From assembly GCA_019722365.1 (NCBI GenBank), contig JADFUC010001461.1:248001-312000 (forward strand): a stretch of 64,000 nucleotides of DNA. The letters run 5' to 3'. Made by a program: the position numbers and the translations under genes. The stretch is from Lithospermum erythrorhizon. Lineage: Eukaryota; Streptophyta; Magnoliopsida; Boraginales; Boraginaceae. The first letter of the stretch is position 1; each line of letters starts with the position of its first letter. The notes under the pieces are model-generated. The model searched no databases. It was not told the DNA's origin and saw nothing but the letters and a program-made list of their open reading frames with translations. This document shows positions 38,301-49,681 of the stretch, piece after piece.

Positions 38301-39451
38301 TTCTTCAATTGGGAACGTGGATATTAGAACATTAAACTTCCTAAGTAAGGGCCTCAATGATGAGAGTGCCTCATCTGTCATTCAGAAAGATGTTAAGTCA
38401 CTACCTGGACTTCAGCTGGATCATTTTCTTGGACTTGGGACTACGATTTATGAAAATCTTGAAGTTTTTCGTCATAAAGTCTTTCAGTGAAGACAACATT
38501 CACAAAAGCATAAAGTATTGAATGGCCTCCGCTTGGTAACAAAACTAGATGCAGAAACATGTCGTGATGCTAAGAAGAAAAATTGTCCAGTCTTCCTATT
38601 TTTCTCTGTAAGTACTCTGCTGTAATTTTTTTGTTGTGGTATCTATATTTCCTGAAAGTTAGTGTTATGATGTGCCCTTCTATTATCTACCTCCTGATGT
38701 GAATCGGTTGCTCTGGGTTTAGTTATTGAGGCAGGACACTGTTTATTAATTCCAAGTACAATATAAGGGACGGGTAGTACAGATTACAGAATGGTGGGCT
38801 TCTTTGCTTTATTTATTCATTTTATTTTACGCTTTTTCTTCCTCTCCAGTAGTAAACCATTATTTCACTACCTTCTCTAATTAAGTAACTAGTTGGTTCT
38901 TTTCTTATATTACACATCTGGGCAATACATTCCATTATATTTTCATTACCTTCTCTAATTAAGATGATTATGATGTTTGATAGGTCAATGCCAGCGGACA
39001 GTTCTGTGGTGTTTGAGAATGGTGGGAGTAATTTGATTTTGAGCATTGATGCTGACTACTGGCAGCAGATCTGATTATAAAATGCCATGAGTTTGCCACA
39101 AAAATGTGACCTACTAGTGTTCTTTTGGGCTACCCAGTCCCAAGTTGGAGGTTGATAGTTTGTTATGGGGCCCTTTCTGGGAAGTGGGAACGTTCCATTC
39201 AATACTAATTCCTTTTCTTGTTCGGGTGACTTGGGTGAAACTAACCAACCACCGTAATTTGATTTTTGCCTCAGGTCAAACTAGAACAAGGGATTGAAAT
39301 GTTGAGAATCTTCAAGAACCATGATGCAGAGACCTCTTTGCTCGACGATTTTACCTTCTATGATGAAAGAGAGAAAGTCCAGTTGGAAAGGAAGGCCAAG
39401 CAACGCGCCAGTTCAACTACAAATGATGTTGTTTCAATTTCTTTGTTCTAG
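35357..39451 (+). pseudogene. YTH-domain (ECT-like) m6A reader gene with a broken YTH domain
   Basis: Six open exons join in frame for 351 residues: 35357-35417, 36377-36417, 36527-36704, 36881-36957, 37040-37546, 38136-38327. They encode the low-complexity N-terminal region of ECT proteins (PPAMYNDNSS, YSPIPSP, SSRWESMGSAAERRRERD, GIPTDLLGFFN). After FFN the frame is lost and a stop follows at 38325-38327. Downstream the YTH domain persists only in pieces. One is KFFVIKSFSEDNIHKSIKY then stop (frame around 38445-38511). KKKNCPVFLFFS follows in another frame up to 38607, then VNASGQFCGV then stop from 38984, DADYWQQI then stop, and the intact C-terminal exon 39275-39451 (VKLEQGIEMLRIFKNHDAET). 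The block encoding the second aromatic-cage tryptophan (DKW...FPVKW in relatives) is not found. A truncated N-terminal protein could still be made. Confidence 0.85.
37725..37850 (+). repeat. Recent ~63 bp tandem duplication in an intron of the YTH gene
   Basis: Two adjacent units each contain ACACAGAGAATGGATTGAGT, GTTAGCATTAAGATTATGGG and TAAATAAGGCTCAGATGTT; they differ by very few bases, so the duplication is recent. Confidence 0.9.
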
Positions 39452-40218
39452 AAATCATGTTGCAATGTAGAAGACTTTCGATGGCAGACTAAAAAAATTG
39501 ACTGTCCAATATCTTTATGCTTTTTTGTCATTGCTCAATTGTTATTCTAAGATAGGTGGTATCCTGCATATTGAACAACCTGAATCTGTTGTTTCCTAGG
39601 AGTTTTTTTACAATCCATGTACCGAACTACCGATGTACCTGAAACTTTCGGTTGTCTTCTTAGATTCTCCTATGAATGCAAGGATCTGTTGCTCAGTTGT
39701 TAATTTTCCAGATCTCTGTGATGGAGTTCATACATTATTACAAGAATCTATTTCATTGTTATTGTTGATTTTATTCTGTCTTTACTTGCTCTCTCATATT
39801 TGATAGAGGTTACCAATATTATAAAATTATGTCTGCTCCAAATTATTCTTTAATCCAAATCACTTGGTCTTATTACTGTTAACTTTACTGATGCATACGA
39901 GTATAATATGCATTTTTATTAACATGGCAATTTTAATTACATAAGAGTTGAAAGCAAGTTTTTGGTAAACACCCTATTGGACATAGAAACAAACAGCATG
40001 CATGTACAAATACACTTGACCTCTTCCATTACCTTTAACTCAGCATGTTCAATTCATAAAGTTCAAAAGAGAAGAGTATCAAATAAACACAATCAAAGCA
40101 AATTATTATCAATACTTTGCTTACTTTTCCTATCTTTAGAAAGAAATTAAGCCTGATAGACAGTTTTTGTTGCATCTCAATTCTGTCTGTTGAACACATC
40201 TACTGTCGTTTCTCGGCA
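39452..40218. other. Spacer between converging YTH and kinase pseudogenes
   Basis: This is the shared 3' flank of two convergent damaged genes. No coding block or repeat is recognised. Confidence 0.5.
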
Positions 40219-43200
40219 TCAGTCCATAGTCATTGGTGATACACAGCACCGGAAACGAGCCTTCCGAACAGTAGTCATAATCTCTGTCTCTTAACCACAC
40301 AGGAAAATGTAGGCCTGGCATCAAGGTTCCATCCAACCAGGAGGTCATAAGTCTCACTACAGGGAGCTGGTAGGGAGTCGTGAGGAATGATTCGTTTACT
40401 TTTGTTCACAACAACAAATACTGCTGTACGTCATGTTTGGGAAGGGCTTATTCCTGTAATGAGTTCCCAAAGGACAATCCCAAAGCTATAGACATCCACT
40501 TTCTGAGTGTAAGGCCTGTGCTGGATCATCTCCCTGCAAATTCAGAGCATGGCACACTCAGGTACCCGTACCAAAGATAATCTGATAAACATTATGTTTA
40601 TCGAGCCCTTAGTTTTGGAAGGTAACCATTCCTGTAATTAGTATGCAAGTCCTATGGCAGTGCATAGGATGATTATATTAGTTCTCTTGGAGCTAAGAGA
40701 CTATCATGGAGCAAAAGGGCTCAGATTTTAAACTCTAGTTGTCATTCAAGATCTTCATAAAAAGTTTAGCCGATTACCCATATAGTGGAAATGGTAAATC
40801 AGATCTCATGCAGGTCAATAATTAGTTGATCAATCTGATTACAAAAATTATTTAAATAATATCTGTACAACTCTGAAGCAAGATAAGTTGACCTGCCAGT
40901 AATTCTTGATTAAAGTGTCAATAGGGGAAAATAGATCCAGTTAAGATTAGTGAGCAAGGTCATTATAGCACAGAAAACAGATAATCAAACCTTGACCTGC
41001 CAGCATTTCTTGAAGTGTAGGGATACAGATAAGAAACAAACAAACATATGAATCAAGATAATATTATCTATCTATCTATATCTATATCTAACTTTTTTAT
41101 ATCTATATCTATATCTGTAAACATATGTAACGTCTTATATAAACATAGATTGTGTTAAAATTCTCTCCCCTTTTTTTGAGCGGACTAAAATACCCTTAAT
41201 AAAGTATAATTATATTTGAAATAAAATTTTAAAATTAAAATAAAAGACTACAAATACAAATCCTATAAGTTTTCATAAATAAATTATTTATTGAAGGCTT
41301 CAAAATGCAAGTTGTATATGGTATGAAATTATACGACTACTCAATAGAATTATTAAGTTTGATACAGTGAGCATTATTTTTACTTGAATAATCAAAAAGT
41401 ATTATGTTAAGAATAATTCGGGTTAAAATACAATAAAAAATATTGTTAATATCGGTGAAAAACTCTTAAAATAATATATTTAAAGCGATTTACTAAGGTA
41501 TAATTTGTTAATTTCGAAAATCAATGTTATATATATAAGTTAGGGTAATAAGTTTATTAATTTGATTTTTTTTTTCTTAAAGACACGCAGTATCGCGTAT
41601 TTCATGTGATCCTGAGAACTTATTCTTTGTCTGGGCCGGTTCCTTTATCTTATTCTTAACTTTATGCAGGCACGGACTTAATTTTGCTTAAAATACGTAG
41701 TAAAATGATTATATTACTAAAACCAGTGAAATGACTATTTTATCCATACATTATACCACGAGAGACAAAAGCGTTAAATGACTTTATTATACATATTAAA
41801 ATGAATTGTTTTATGCCAACCTTCTGTTAGTAAGGAATTAAGAAACATAAACTTTATTTTAAATATTTTATATAATTAAAATAAAGCTACCATATTTTAT
41901 TCTTTACATCTAAAATCACTTTTCTTCTTAATACTTTGTCAATCCACTTCTTCTCTTTCCTTACGCTTCCACCTTGGTTATTAGGTTGAATCTTAGATGA
42001 CATGTTTTGAGCATTTGGTGAGATCTAGAGACACGAGGCGGTGAATCGTAGTCGGCCGACGGATAGATACCGAGGTTAAATTGCAGGGAAGGGGATATGT
42101 TAAATCGATGGAAGAGCGGTCCCCCAACCTAAAACTTCCACCACATTTCTATTCGCGACCACTTGACTTTGTTTGTGATTGATTTTTTTGGTGGAAAAGA
42201 TTACATTTTTATTTAGAAGTTCAATTTAATCTGATCATGATGAGAATTTGGAGGTTGTTTTTTTTATGGATTGGTGGTTGTAGTTGACTGTGTAGGTGTT
42301 GTTGATGATGAGTGGAGAATTAAGCGGAAACACAGCGCAATGGTTGTCGGCTCAGTATAAAGTATGAGAAATTTGGAGGCTCAGCTTTCTAAACAGCCTA
42401 CCATATGGACGTGCGTTACTTGGCGTGGATTACTCTTGATAAAGATGATGATCGTTGAAGATATCAACTTTAATTAATAAATAAAATACAAAAGATGGAA
42501 ATTTGTGGACGATTTAAGCATGACAAGTGAATTTTTTAGATAATAAGTATATTTCGGATTTATTATTCGTAGTTTAGGAATTTCTTGGCTGAAGATCCTC
42601 TACGCTTCTTTATAATATTACGTGTGTTGGAGTGTTGATCTCTTCTGCGTACTTTCTTATGTCACGTAGAGATAGAATCACTTATAGACTGCTGAAAGGA
42701 GACATAGAGGATGTAGGCCGATCTTTTCTGAGGAAATTGATACTCTTTTAAAATATATAAAATTATATTTATTAGAATAATTTTGTTTTTACACTTGATT
42801 TCATGTTACGGCCTATAATTATAATAATGAAATCAAGTAAGACATCAATTTTATGGTACATTTTATAATTATAACAGTAATCACATGTAGCTACGCGTCT
42901 GACATACGTCCTTCTTAGTAGTTATTAAAAAAGAGAGTTGTCACACCATAAATGCATCTGAATATTGTATCAGATAGATAAAACTGTAAAACTATAAGAC
43001 GATGATACCAACAGTAGATCAAAGTTTAAGAAGCTTACGGGGCCATCCAGCGGTATGTCCCTGTCTCTGGAGTCATCCCTTCAGTCTGCACCTCGATTCG
43101 AGCAACCCCAAAATCAGCTATCTTGATTGATTTATCAGCAGAAATGAGAAGGTTATCAGACTTCAAGTCACGATGAATTAGATTAAGTGCATGAACATAT

Positions 43201-43921
43201 TCCATTCCCCTGGCAACATCTAGTGCCTGCTTTACAGCCAATTTCAAAGGCACCGAGCGGTTCTGTCGCTTGGTTAGAAACTGCCGTACAGACCCTCCCT
43301 TTGCATATTCAGTTATAATACCCCACACCATGGGTTTGCGGCAACCACCTATAAATCGAACGATGTTAGGGTGCTTCAGTGTAGCTAACATCATGACTTC
43401 TTGCTGAAATTGTTGCTTTCATCAAATGACAGCCACGGATCATTCTCTTCTCAGGAGTTTAGCCATCCTCTCTGGTAAGTACCTTTGTACAATTTCCCAA
43501 AAGCCCCTTGAGCGAAAGCAGGTCCCATGTTAAGTTTTCTCAAATCAATTGTCCAATCATCATAATTAGCAAGTCCTTCTGTTGGGAAACGAGGGTCCAT
43601 TAGAGCTTGGGCCAATGCATCATCACTCCGTCCATTAGATACTTTTCCTCGGTTGACACTAGCAGCAACAGAGTAGTTATTATTGACTCGTTTGAGACCT
43701 TGATGGTTAAATAAACGGGTGTGGGAATCATTTGATCCAACGCTGCTGTTATCCACTGACATGGCAACAGACCCTCCTCCGTTGTTCTGTAAGCTTGCAT
43801 AACTGTCAACTGACATGTTTGAACCCTCATTGAGCTTTACATAAAAGTTTTGAGAAATATCGAAATTATCATGGTTGTCGTTGAGTCCAGTGATTCCTGT
43901 AAACTTGTGAGCCTCTAACAT
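40219..43921 (-). pseudogene. Raf-like MAPKKK-type Ser/Thr/Tyr kinase (At4g31170/At2g24360 class), disrupted
   Basis: The minus strand encodes [14 protein letters not shown] from ATG at 43921. It continues through the conserved N-terminal region ([39 protein letters not shown]) into the glycine loop ([13 protein letters not shown]). Relatives next have GEDVAIKLLERPEN. Here that stretch (about 43480-43400) is shortened, frameshifted and has a stop, so the VAIK lysine is absent. The frame returns as [18 protein letters not shown] and runs through [19 protein letters not shown] and GTYRWMAP, ending at donor 43039. The last exon (40533-40219) starts [18 protein letters not shown], then breaks at a TGA after LITG, with further frame changes before an intact-looking end TTVRKARFRCC. 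The ~2.5 kb last intron is repeat-rich. ATP-dependent activity is not expected. Confidence 0.88.
40534..43038. other. Long intron of the kinase pseudogene, repeat-bearing
   Basis: It includes a (TATCTA)n microsatellite at about 41066-41120 and long AT-rich tracts. No second gene or transposase frame is recognised, although its size suggests transposon insertions that I cannot classify. Confidence 0.5.
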
Positions 43922-44283
43922 TTTTACCGACAGCTTCAACAGCAGAAGACCTTTTGAGATACGTTATTTCTTCTGCATGTGGAACTCTGTTCCCAAAACT
44001 CTTTTTAAACCCCTATAAGTTGAAAGAAGTAATAAACCAGCTGAAGATCAGTCAATGACTAAGCATAGTCCATACATTCGAAAATTACAAACATAAAGAC
44101 GTATATATAAGTGTAGTAATCAAGCAAATGCAAATACAAAAGTGCCCGATTTTCGACCAAGATAAAGTGAAAACCTAGATGACAGATAGAGAAACAGCGT
44201 TCCAATAGATAAGTTCTAGACGATTAACAAAAGATGCCGAAGCATCCATGATCATTTATTATAAAATTGATACTTCTTAAATA

Positions 44284-44505
44284 CTCCCTCCATTTCAAAA
44301 GATCGTCCACTTAGATTTTTAATGGTCAAAATTAACAAACTTTGTACCATTAATTGACACACGTAACTTTGATTTGATTTGATTTAAAATACCAACATTT
44401 GATATATTTTTCCCAAATATTAAACGTATATAAAAATACTTCATTTCAAAATAAAAAATCTCAAGCATCGAAATTCAAAACTCGTCAATCTTCTGGAATG
44501 GAGGG
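44284..44505. mobile_element. Stowaway MITE flanked by TA (CTCCCTCCATTTC family)
   Basis: It starts CTCCCTCCATTTCAAAAGAT and ends ATCTTCTGGAATGGAGGG, which are inverted repeats, with TA on both sides. Internal phrases ATGGTCAAAATTAACAAAC and CGAAATTCAAAACTCG match 4231-4486, and the inverted form occurs at 55312-55520. Confidence 0.88.
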
Positions 44506-45867
44506 TAATTTACACCAAGCACAAAATCATACAAAACATAAAATGATCTACATTAAACTACACTCTCTCCAATTAATTTTCTTTTGATTAAAGTTTCGAA
44601 CTTTTCAGTTGCCCAATAATACCTTATTACTTATACTATAAAATTTTACAATAAACAATATTATGAAAAAACATATTTTTATAAACAAATCCGTTATACC
44701 AATTTCATCTTTATTAAAATATATAATAAAAAGTAATCAACTGTCAAAGATTCACCTCAAAAACCCAAAAAAATCAGCTAAAATGAATTGAAGCAACTAC
44801 TTAGAAGCTAAAAATCGAAACTTTTATCCACACAAACATAACCCCCAAAAAATCAACTAAAATAAATTAAAGAAAGTACTTAGCAGCTAAAAATCGAAAC
44901 TTCAATCCAAATTATACACAAAAGCATAACCTTTACTCATAAAAACTAAAAATACAAACAATTTCCCTATCATATAAAACCTAATCGGACAAATAAAGTA
45001 AAATTGAACAAAAAACAAGGTTCTAAATTAAGTAATTAAAGTAATTGTAGGTGAAAAGGAGAAATTGGAGAAATTGTGGGGCAAAATCGAGAAATTGGAG
45101 AAGTTGTAGGTGAAAATGGAGAAATTATGATGTTGAGCTTACCAGATGAGCTAGTATGCGCGAGGACCTAATTGCAATTTCAGATCCTAATAATTTACGT
45201 GCTCTTTAGCTCAATTCAATACGATACCGTTTTGATTAGAGAATGGTCTTTGTCTTGCATTTTTTTCCAATTTGACCACAGGGAAGAAGACCTATGGTGT
45301 GCTCGCTCCCATCATAAACTTGGTGAACCACATCTCATTTCTTCATTAACGAACAAAAATACAAATTATATCATTTTATTATTTATACGAAGTATTTGCA
45401 TTGTTTTGTTATATTTTATGGTATGTATCCTTTCTTAAAAACAAATTCATTAATATCAATTATATAATATATTCAACTAATTTTGGTATATATAATGTAT
45501 TAATTATGTGTATAGAATAATTTAATTAATGTCAATTATCTTTTTTGTTTTTTTAATTATACGGTCTTAGAACAATATATTTAGTTAATGTATAACTGTT
45601 TTACATATGGGGATTAATAAATAGTAAGTTCTCCATTTGGGACCCACTATAATTTATATCAAAAATACATGAATTTTGGAATGCGTCTGTTACGCTCTAC
45701 AGTAATCAAATCATGGCGTGTGTGATGACAGCATAGATAATTTAATGGATAAATTAAAGCAATATATATAAAATCTAGATTCAATATTATTATAAAATAT
45801 TTGTGTTTAGTTAAAAACCATGATATTGTTAGAATCAAATCTTTAACTTTCAAAGGTTATTTTTTGA

Positions 45868-45962
45868 AGCTCGATTAATTTAGAAAGTGAAGCAAAAAAT
45901 GGATATAACCAAATAAACAACACTGTGGTGGCGGGGCAATGAACCCGCGACCTAGCCTTTGA
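45868..45962 (-). repeat. Partial tandem copy of the tRNA 3' half and its flank
   Basis: GAAGCTCGATTAATTTAGAAAGT and the following ~50 bp are repeated at 45961 onward. The copy ends in GGCGGGGCAATGAACCCGCGACCT, a mutated T-arm of the neighbouring tRNA (the true gene has GGCGGGGCTCGAACCCGCGAC). It lacks the anticodon and D arms, so it is a tRNA relic. Confidence 0.85.
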
Positions 45963-46016
45963 AGCTCGATTAATTTAGAAAGTAAAGCAAAAGTGATGTA
46001 ACCAAATAAACAACAC

Positions 46017-46090
46017 TGGTCCCGGCGGGGCTCGAACCCGCGACCTTCGGCTCATAAGACCAACGCTCTAACCAACTGAGCTACGGGACC
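46017..46090 (-). tRNA. tRNA-Ile(UAU)
   Basis: On the minus strand the sequence folds as a complete cloverleaf: acceptor GGTCCCG/CGGGACC, D arm GCTC/GAGC, anticodon stem TTGGT/GCCGA around loop CTTATGA, T arm GCGGG/CCCGC with loop TTCGAGC, discriminator A. The loop places TAT at positions 34-36, giving isoleucine (AUA codons). There is no intron. A MITE begins about 95 bp upstream of its 5' end, and a partial copy lies downstream. Confidence 0.88.
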
Positions 46091-46185
46091 ATGCATGTTA
46101 TTAAACTCAATTCATTATTCTCACTACGTTAAAATGTTGCACTTTTTCTTGCAATAAAAAAAACTCGGATTTATTTATTAGACTA

Positions 46186-46329
46186 TTATACACACACCCA
46201 AATAGTGTTTTCTTATAATTGGAAATGATTATTTTTATCTACGGCGTAATTTACATGCTTCTGTGACTTACAAATAGGGGCAAATAGTCGTTTATGCGGC
46301 TCAACTTCTTGTTTTGGTGTGTGTATAAC
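46186..46329. mobile_element. ~145 bp MITE, copy 4 of a four-copy family
   Basis: It starts TTATACACACACCCAAATAG and ends GTTTTGGTGTGTGTATAA, with interior AATAGGGGCAAATAGTCGTTT. It is very close in design to the copy at 5121-5264. Confidence 0.82.
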
Positions 46330-46527
46330 AACTCGAATGGATCGAAGCCATTAAATTTTTAATTGTAACCAATTCAATGAAAGTATTAAATGGTCACTCT
46401 CGAGTCATTGCAGTGATATCATAATATATGGATGACTATAACTTTAATTTTAACCAATTCAATATAAATTTGGGGATAATAATTCTAATAATTAATATTG
46501 CTGCATACAAACATTGAAATTAGCAAA

Positions 46528-49500
46528 ATGGAAGCTTTGATTAATAATTCACCATCTTGGGAACAAATTGATCGTTGTGAAAGTTACTAACTACTAACAC
46601 TGTTTCTTAACATTATTATTATTATTTTTGAATATGGAACTTTTCGTTATTGCGATTAATATAAATGCTTTAGTGGTTGTATGATTATTATGAGGTTTAT
46701 TTATTTATGCAGTTATCTGGTATGTTATCTCTGTCTGTTTTTTGGTTCAATCTCTTAATGGCCTTGGAAGGTAATGAGTTTTGAAATGAAGTTTGGATCT
46801 TTATGTGTTTATTGTATTGTTTTCAGTGATTTTTGTAAGTTAGTTGGCAATTTGAACTATATGTAGAGTGATTGATGAATGTTAGCTTAATTGAATTGCA
46901 ATTGTAATCAATATGAAACTTGTAATCCACACAAACAAAACGAAGGCTTATCCCATTAAATGGAGCCTGATATATATACAACGTCTCCATTCAGCTCTAT
47001 GAAACTCGTGATCGATGCTAGTTAACCAGTATTGTGTACTGGAGAAGGGGTTGACGCAGTAATGGAGTTTAGAAGATCAAGAGGGGCAAGTGACAGTCCC
47101 TCTCAACTTTGAAATTTTAGAGTTTACATACAATTATTAGCCATTTTACACAAAATATTGTATTACCAATGAATAAACTTTCATTTAAATAGATTTAATA
47201 TTTTTGGTCTCCCTTGATTTTGGTTCAAGATCTGCTACTGATTGGGGGTATTAAGTGGAAGGGTATGTATGAAGAGTTGAATTTGGGTAAAAAAGAGCAT
47301 TCTTTATCACCACTCACCAGCAAGTTATGGATCGATCTCTGGATATATCCCGTATCACCTCCCTTTCTATCAAACAATATGAAGTAGGAGTTCTAGTCAT
47401 TTCCCCACTCGTAGCAAAATATCGCTTCCTTCTGTAGTTGTATATGTCGCAGAGCTTTAGGTTTCAATTTGAGTAGCCTTTTTGACTGACCTCTTGAAAG
47501 ATGTACTAGGTTGCTCACTCTCACGTTTTACAGGGCATCGGAGATACTAGATGAGCTAAATCTGCTGTATAATGATGTTGCTGCTATTCCTGTCCAGGTT
47601 CTTCACACCGGGTACTTGAGTGTCCGTCTTACTAGTTTTTTTATCGAGTCTATAATTTAAATAAACGTGAAGTGTCTACATTATTTTTTATACTTCCTCC
47701 TGATTAAGTCCAATTTATAGCAATACTATAATTCTGTAAGCATCTGAATTGAGCAGTATATATACCTCTTTAGTTTCATTATCTACCATGAATAGCTCTT
47801 CAGACTATGGAATGTAAAAATAGTTAGAGTGATGCTTACTGTATGCTTTCTATTATCTTTCTTAGTTTTGGTGCGAAACCCATCTATTTACTTGAACTTG
47901 TCTTTGATGCTAGAGTTCATCAGCCACTTGCTTGAAGTGAAGTTATATATACATCCCTTGGAATTTTTTTGTTCACCAGGCTTATTTAGACTTATAACTG
48001 AATAAAATTATGTTTGAAAACCTTCAAATTTATCCCCTCCAGGGCATGTATTCAGATAACCGAAAAATCTTCCTCTGGTGTCCAAGAATTCCTTGAGGAC
48101 TTCTTTCAGAAGTGGACTTATGTGAAGGATGGATATTATGTCCGTGCAGAAGGTGGTTCATCCGATATGGATAAGTATAAGAATGGGTTTCAATCTACAT
48201 TAAAAATTGACAACTACTTGGAAATTGTGGATCTTTATGTCACCTTTCTGGTGTCTGTGAAGGAAGATATGGATCTGGCAATCTCTTGGGTTAGGGAAGC
48301 ATCTTTACCGGAGGGAAAGCAACAGGTGATGAAATAGTGTGTTATAATCTATTGCATTTGGTCCTCAGAAGACGTTATATCTTTCTTTGAAGTTGTTTCT
48401 TAGTTTGTTTTTAGCTTTGCACGCTTAGAATATTATCAAAGATATAGGTTATAGTTTTCAATCTATCTAAAGCATATACATGACCTTTCACTAGATAATG
48501 CCTGTTGGAATAACACACTGTTGAACTGGCAAACTTTCTAGAGCAGTAGAGCCCCATTCTTGTTTCAACACATACAGCAGCAGATGCTACATGGAAGGAG
48601 ATGCATATTGTGATTCATGATTGTGTCGCCTCACTCTGGTCTTCTGTCGCGTTATAGTAATTAGCTATGTTATTATGTCACCGCACTCTACCTACACTTT
48701 TTTTCTATCGTGAAGTGGTTGATAGTGTTTACACTCCAATATTGGGTCAATTCGGAAACAGCCTCCCTGTTATCACGGGGGTAAGGCTGCCTGGCTGCAT
48801 ACTATCCGACCCACCCCTTACCCCACTCAGGCGGGAGCATCATCGGGGCATGTTGATGATCGTCAGATGATCCTTGTACATATAATGCATGTTTATGATT
48901 ATTGAAATTGTACTTGCTGAATGCTCTGCTTAAGATCTGATCCTTTTGGTCTGTTGCTCCCTCAGGAACTCTTAAAGCGATTACACTCGAGAAATTCCTC
49001 TAAAGTCACCACTTCATCTCAAGCATCTTTACCGGATGAAACTGATTCTTCTTCTATGCAAAACAGAAAAGAATATAATGGGTCTCCAGGAGATTCCAAA
49101 GCTAAATATCTTGCTAGTTCTGAGAATGCAAGAAGAGAAGCAATTCTGAAGCTGTCTGGGAAAAAAGGTCGATGTTTTTGGTGGTTTCGGACGATTACCT
49201 TGAGATTTGGCAGCAACAGATTTGACATATCTAATGGAAATATGTTTCTTGCCTGTCTGGCACTAATTATCTACTACGTCATGCGGAGGAAACAAATAAA
49301 TTTGAAGAGGTATAGTGGTAATATCTTTGAAATATGCTCATATGTTAGTATCGTTCTTGGGATGTTAGAGAAACTGCTCGAGTAAGGTGTAGGCATAACT
49401 TTGAAATCATGTCCTTATATAAAATCCCAACATAGTAAATTGCTGATATAAGTCCATATGAAAATGTAAGATATACAACCATTTGAGGGTTCATTTGACT

Positions 49501-49681
49501 GAATTAGCTTAACTGGTATCTGATGTCTTATTTCGAATCTTTGTACGACAGGTTCATAGAGAAGCAGGTTTTAAACATGAAAAGGTCTCTTGTTGACTTG
49601 TGGAAGCTAGCCTTTTCTTATCAGGTAAACCCTCTCGCTGCTGTTCAAGCTATCCCTACCTCGAGCCAAGGAAGCCGGTGA
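46528..49681 (+). pseudogene. APEM9: APEM9 (peroxisome import anchor, PEX26/Pex15-like) homologue lacking most of its N-terminal region
   Basis: Exon 1 from ATG 46528 encodes EALINNSPSWEQIDRCES, matching the start of APEM9, then meets a stop at once if unspliced. A second exon-like piece (46713-46770) ends FLVQSLNGLGR. The ~50 residues expected between (the YEEAASLASS region) are absent, and the reading frame through this piece is shifted relative to its first codons. From there the gene looks healthy: 47534-47611 (ASEILDELNLLYNDV), 48043-48325 (ITEKSSSGVQEFLEDFFQKW, DMDLAISWVREASLPEGK), 48966-49309 (ELLKRLHSR, CFWWFRTITLRFGS, then a transmembrane segment FLACLALIIYYVM) and 49552-49681 (LVDLWKLAFSYQVNPLAAVQ). 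In Arabidopsis APEM9 tethers the PEX1-PEX6 complex to peroxisomes. I judge it a truncated or dying copy; an alternative upstream exon cannot be ruled out. Confidence 0.75.
48745..48860 (-). repeat. SINE-like repeat in an APEM9 intron
   Basis: Read on the minus strand it carries GGTCGGATAGTATGCAGCC, CCTTACCCCCGTGATAAC and AGGGAGGCTGTTTCCG, the same order as 16322-16440. Confidence 0.6.

Larger units (their letters stand above)
43940..46016. other. 5' flank of the kinase pseudogene and spacer up to the tRNA
   Basis: It contains the Stowaway MITE at 44284-44505. A possible non-coding first exon for the kinase lies around 45170-45144 (minus), ending in a CATCTG/GTAAGC donor. Short open frames at 45172-45438 and nearby are unsupported. 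Confidence 0.5.

Noticed and set aside
41066..41120. TATCTA-rich block as a possible repeat array of interest
   Set aside because: Ordinary microsatellite; units are too short for CRISPR or any structured array.
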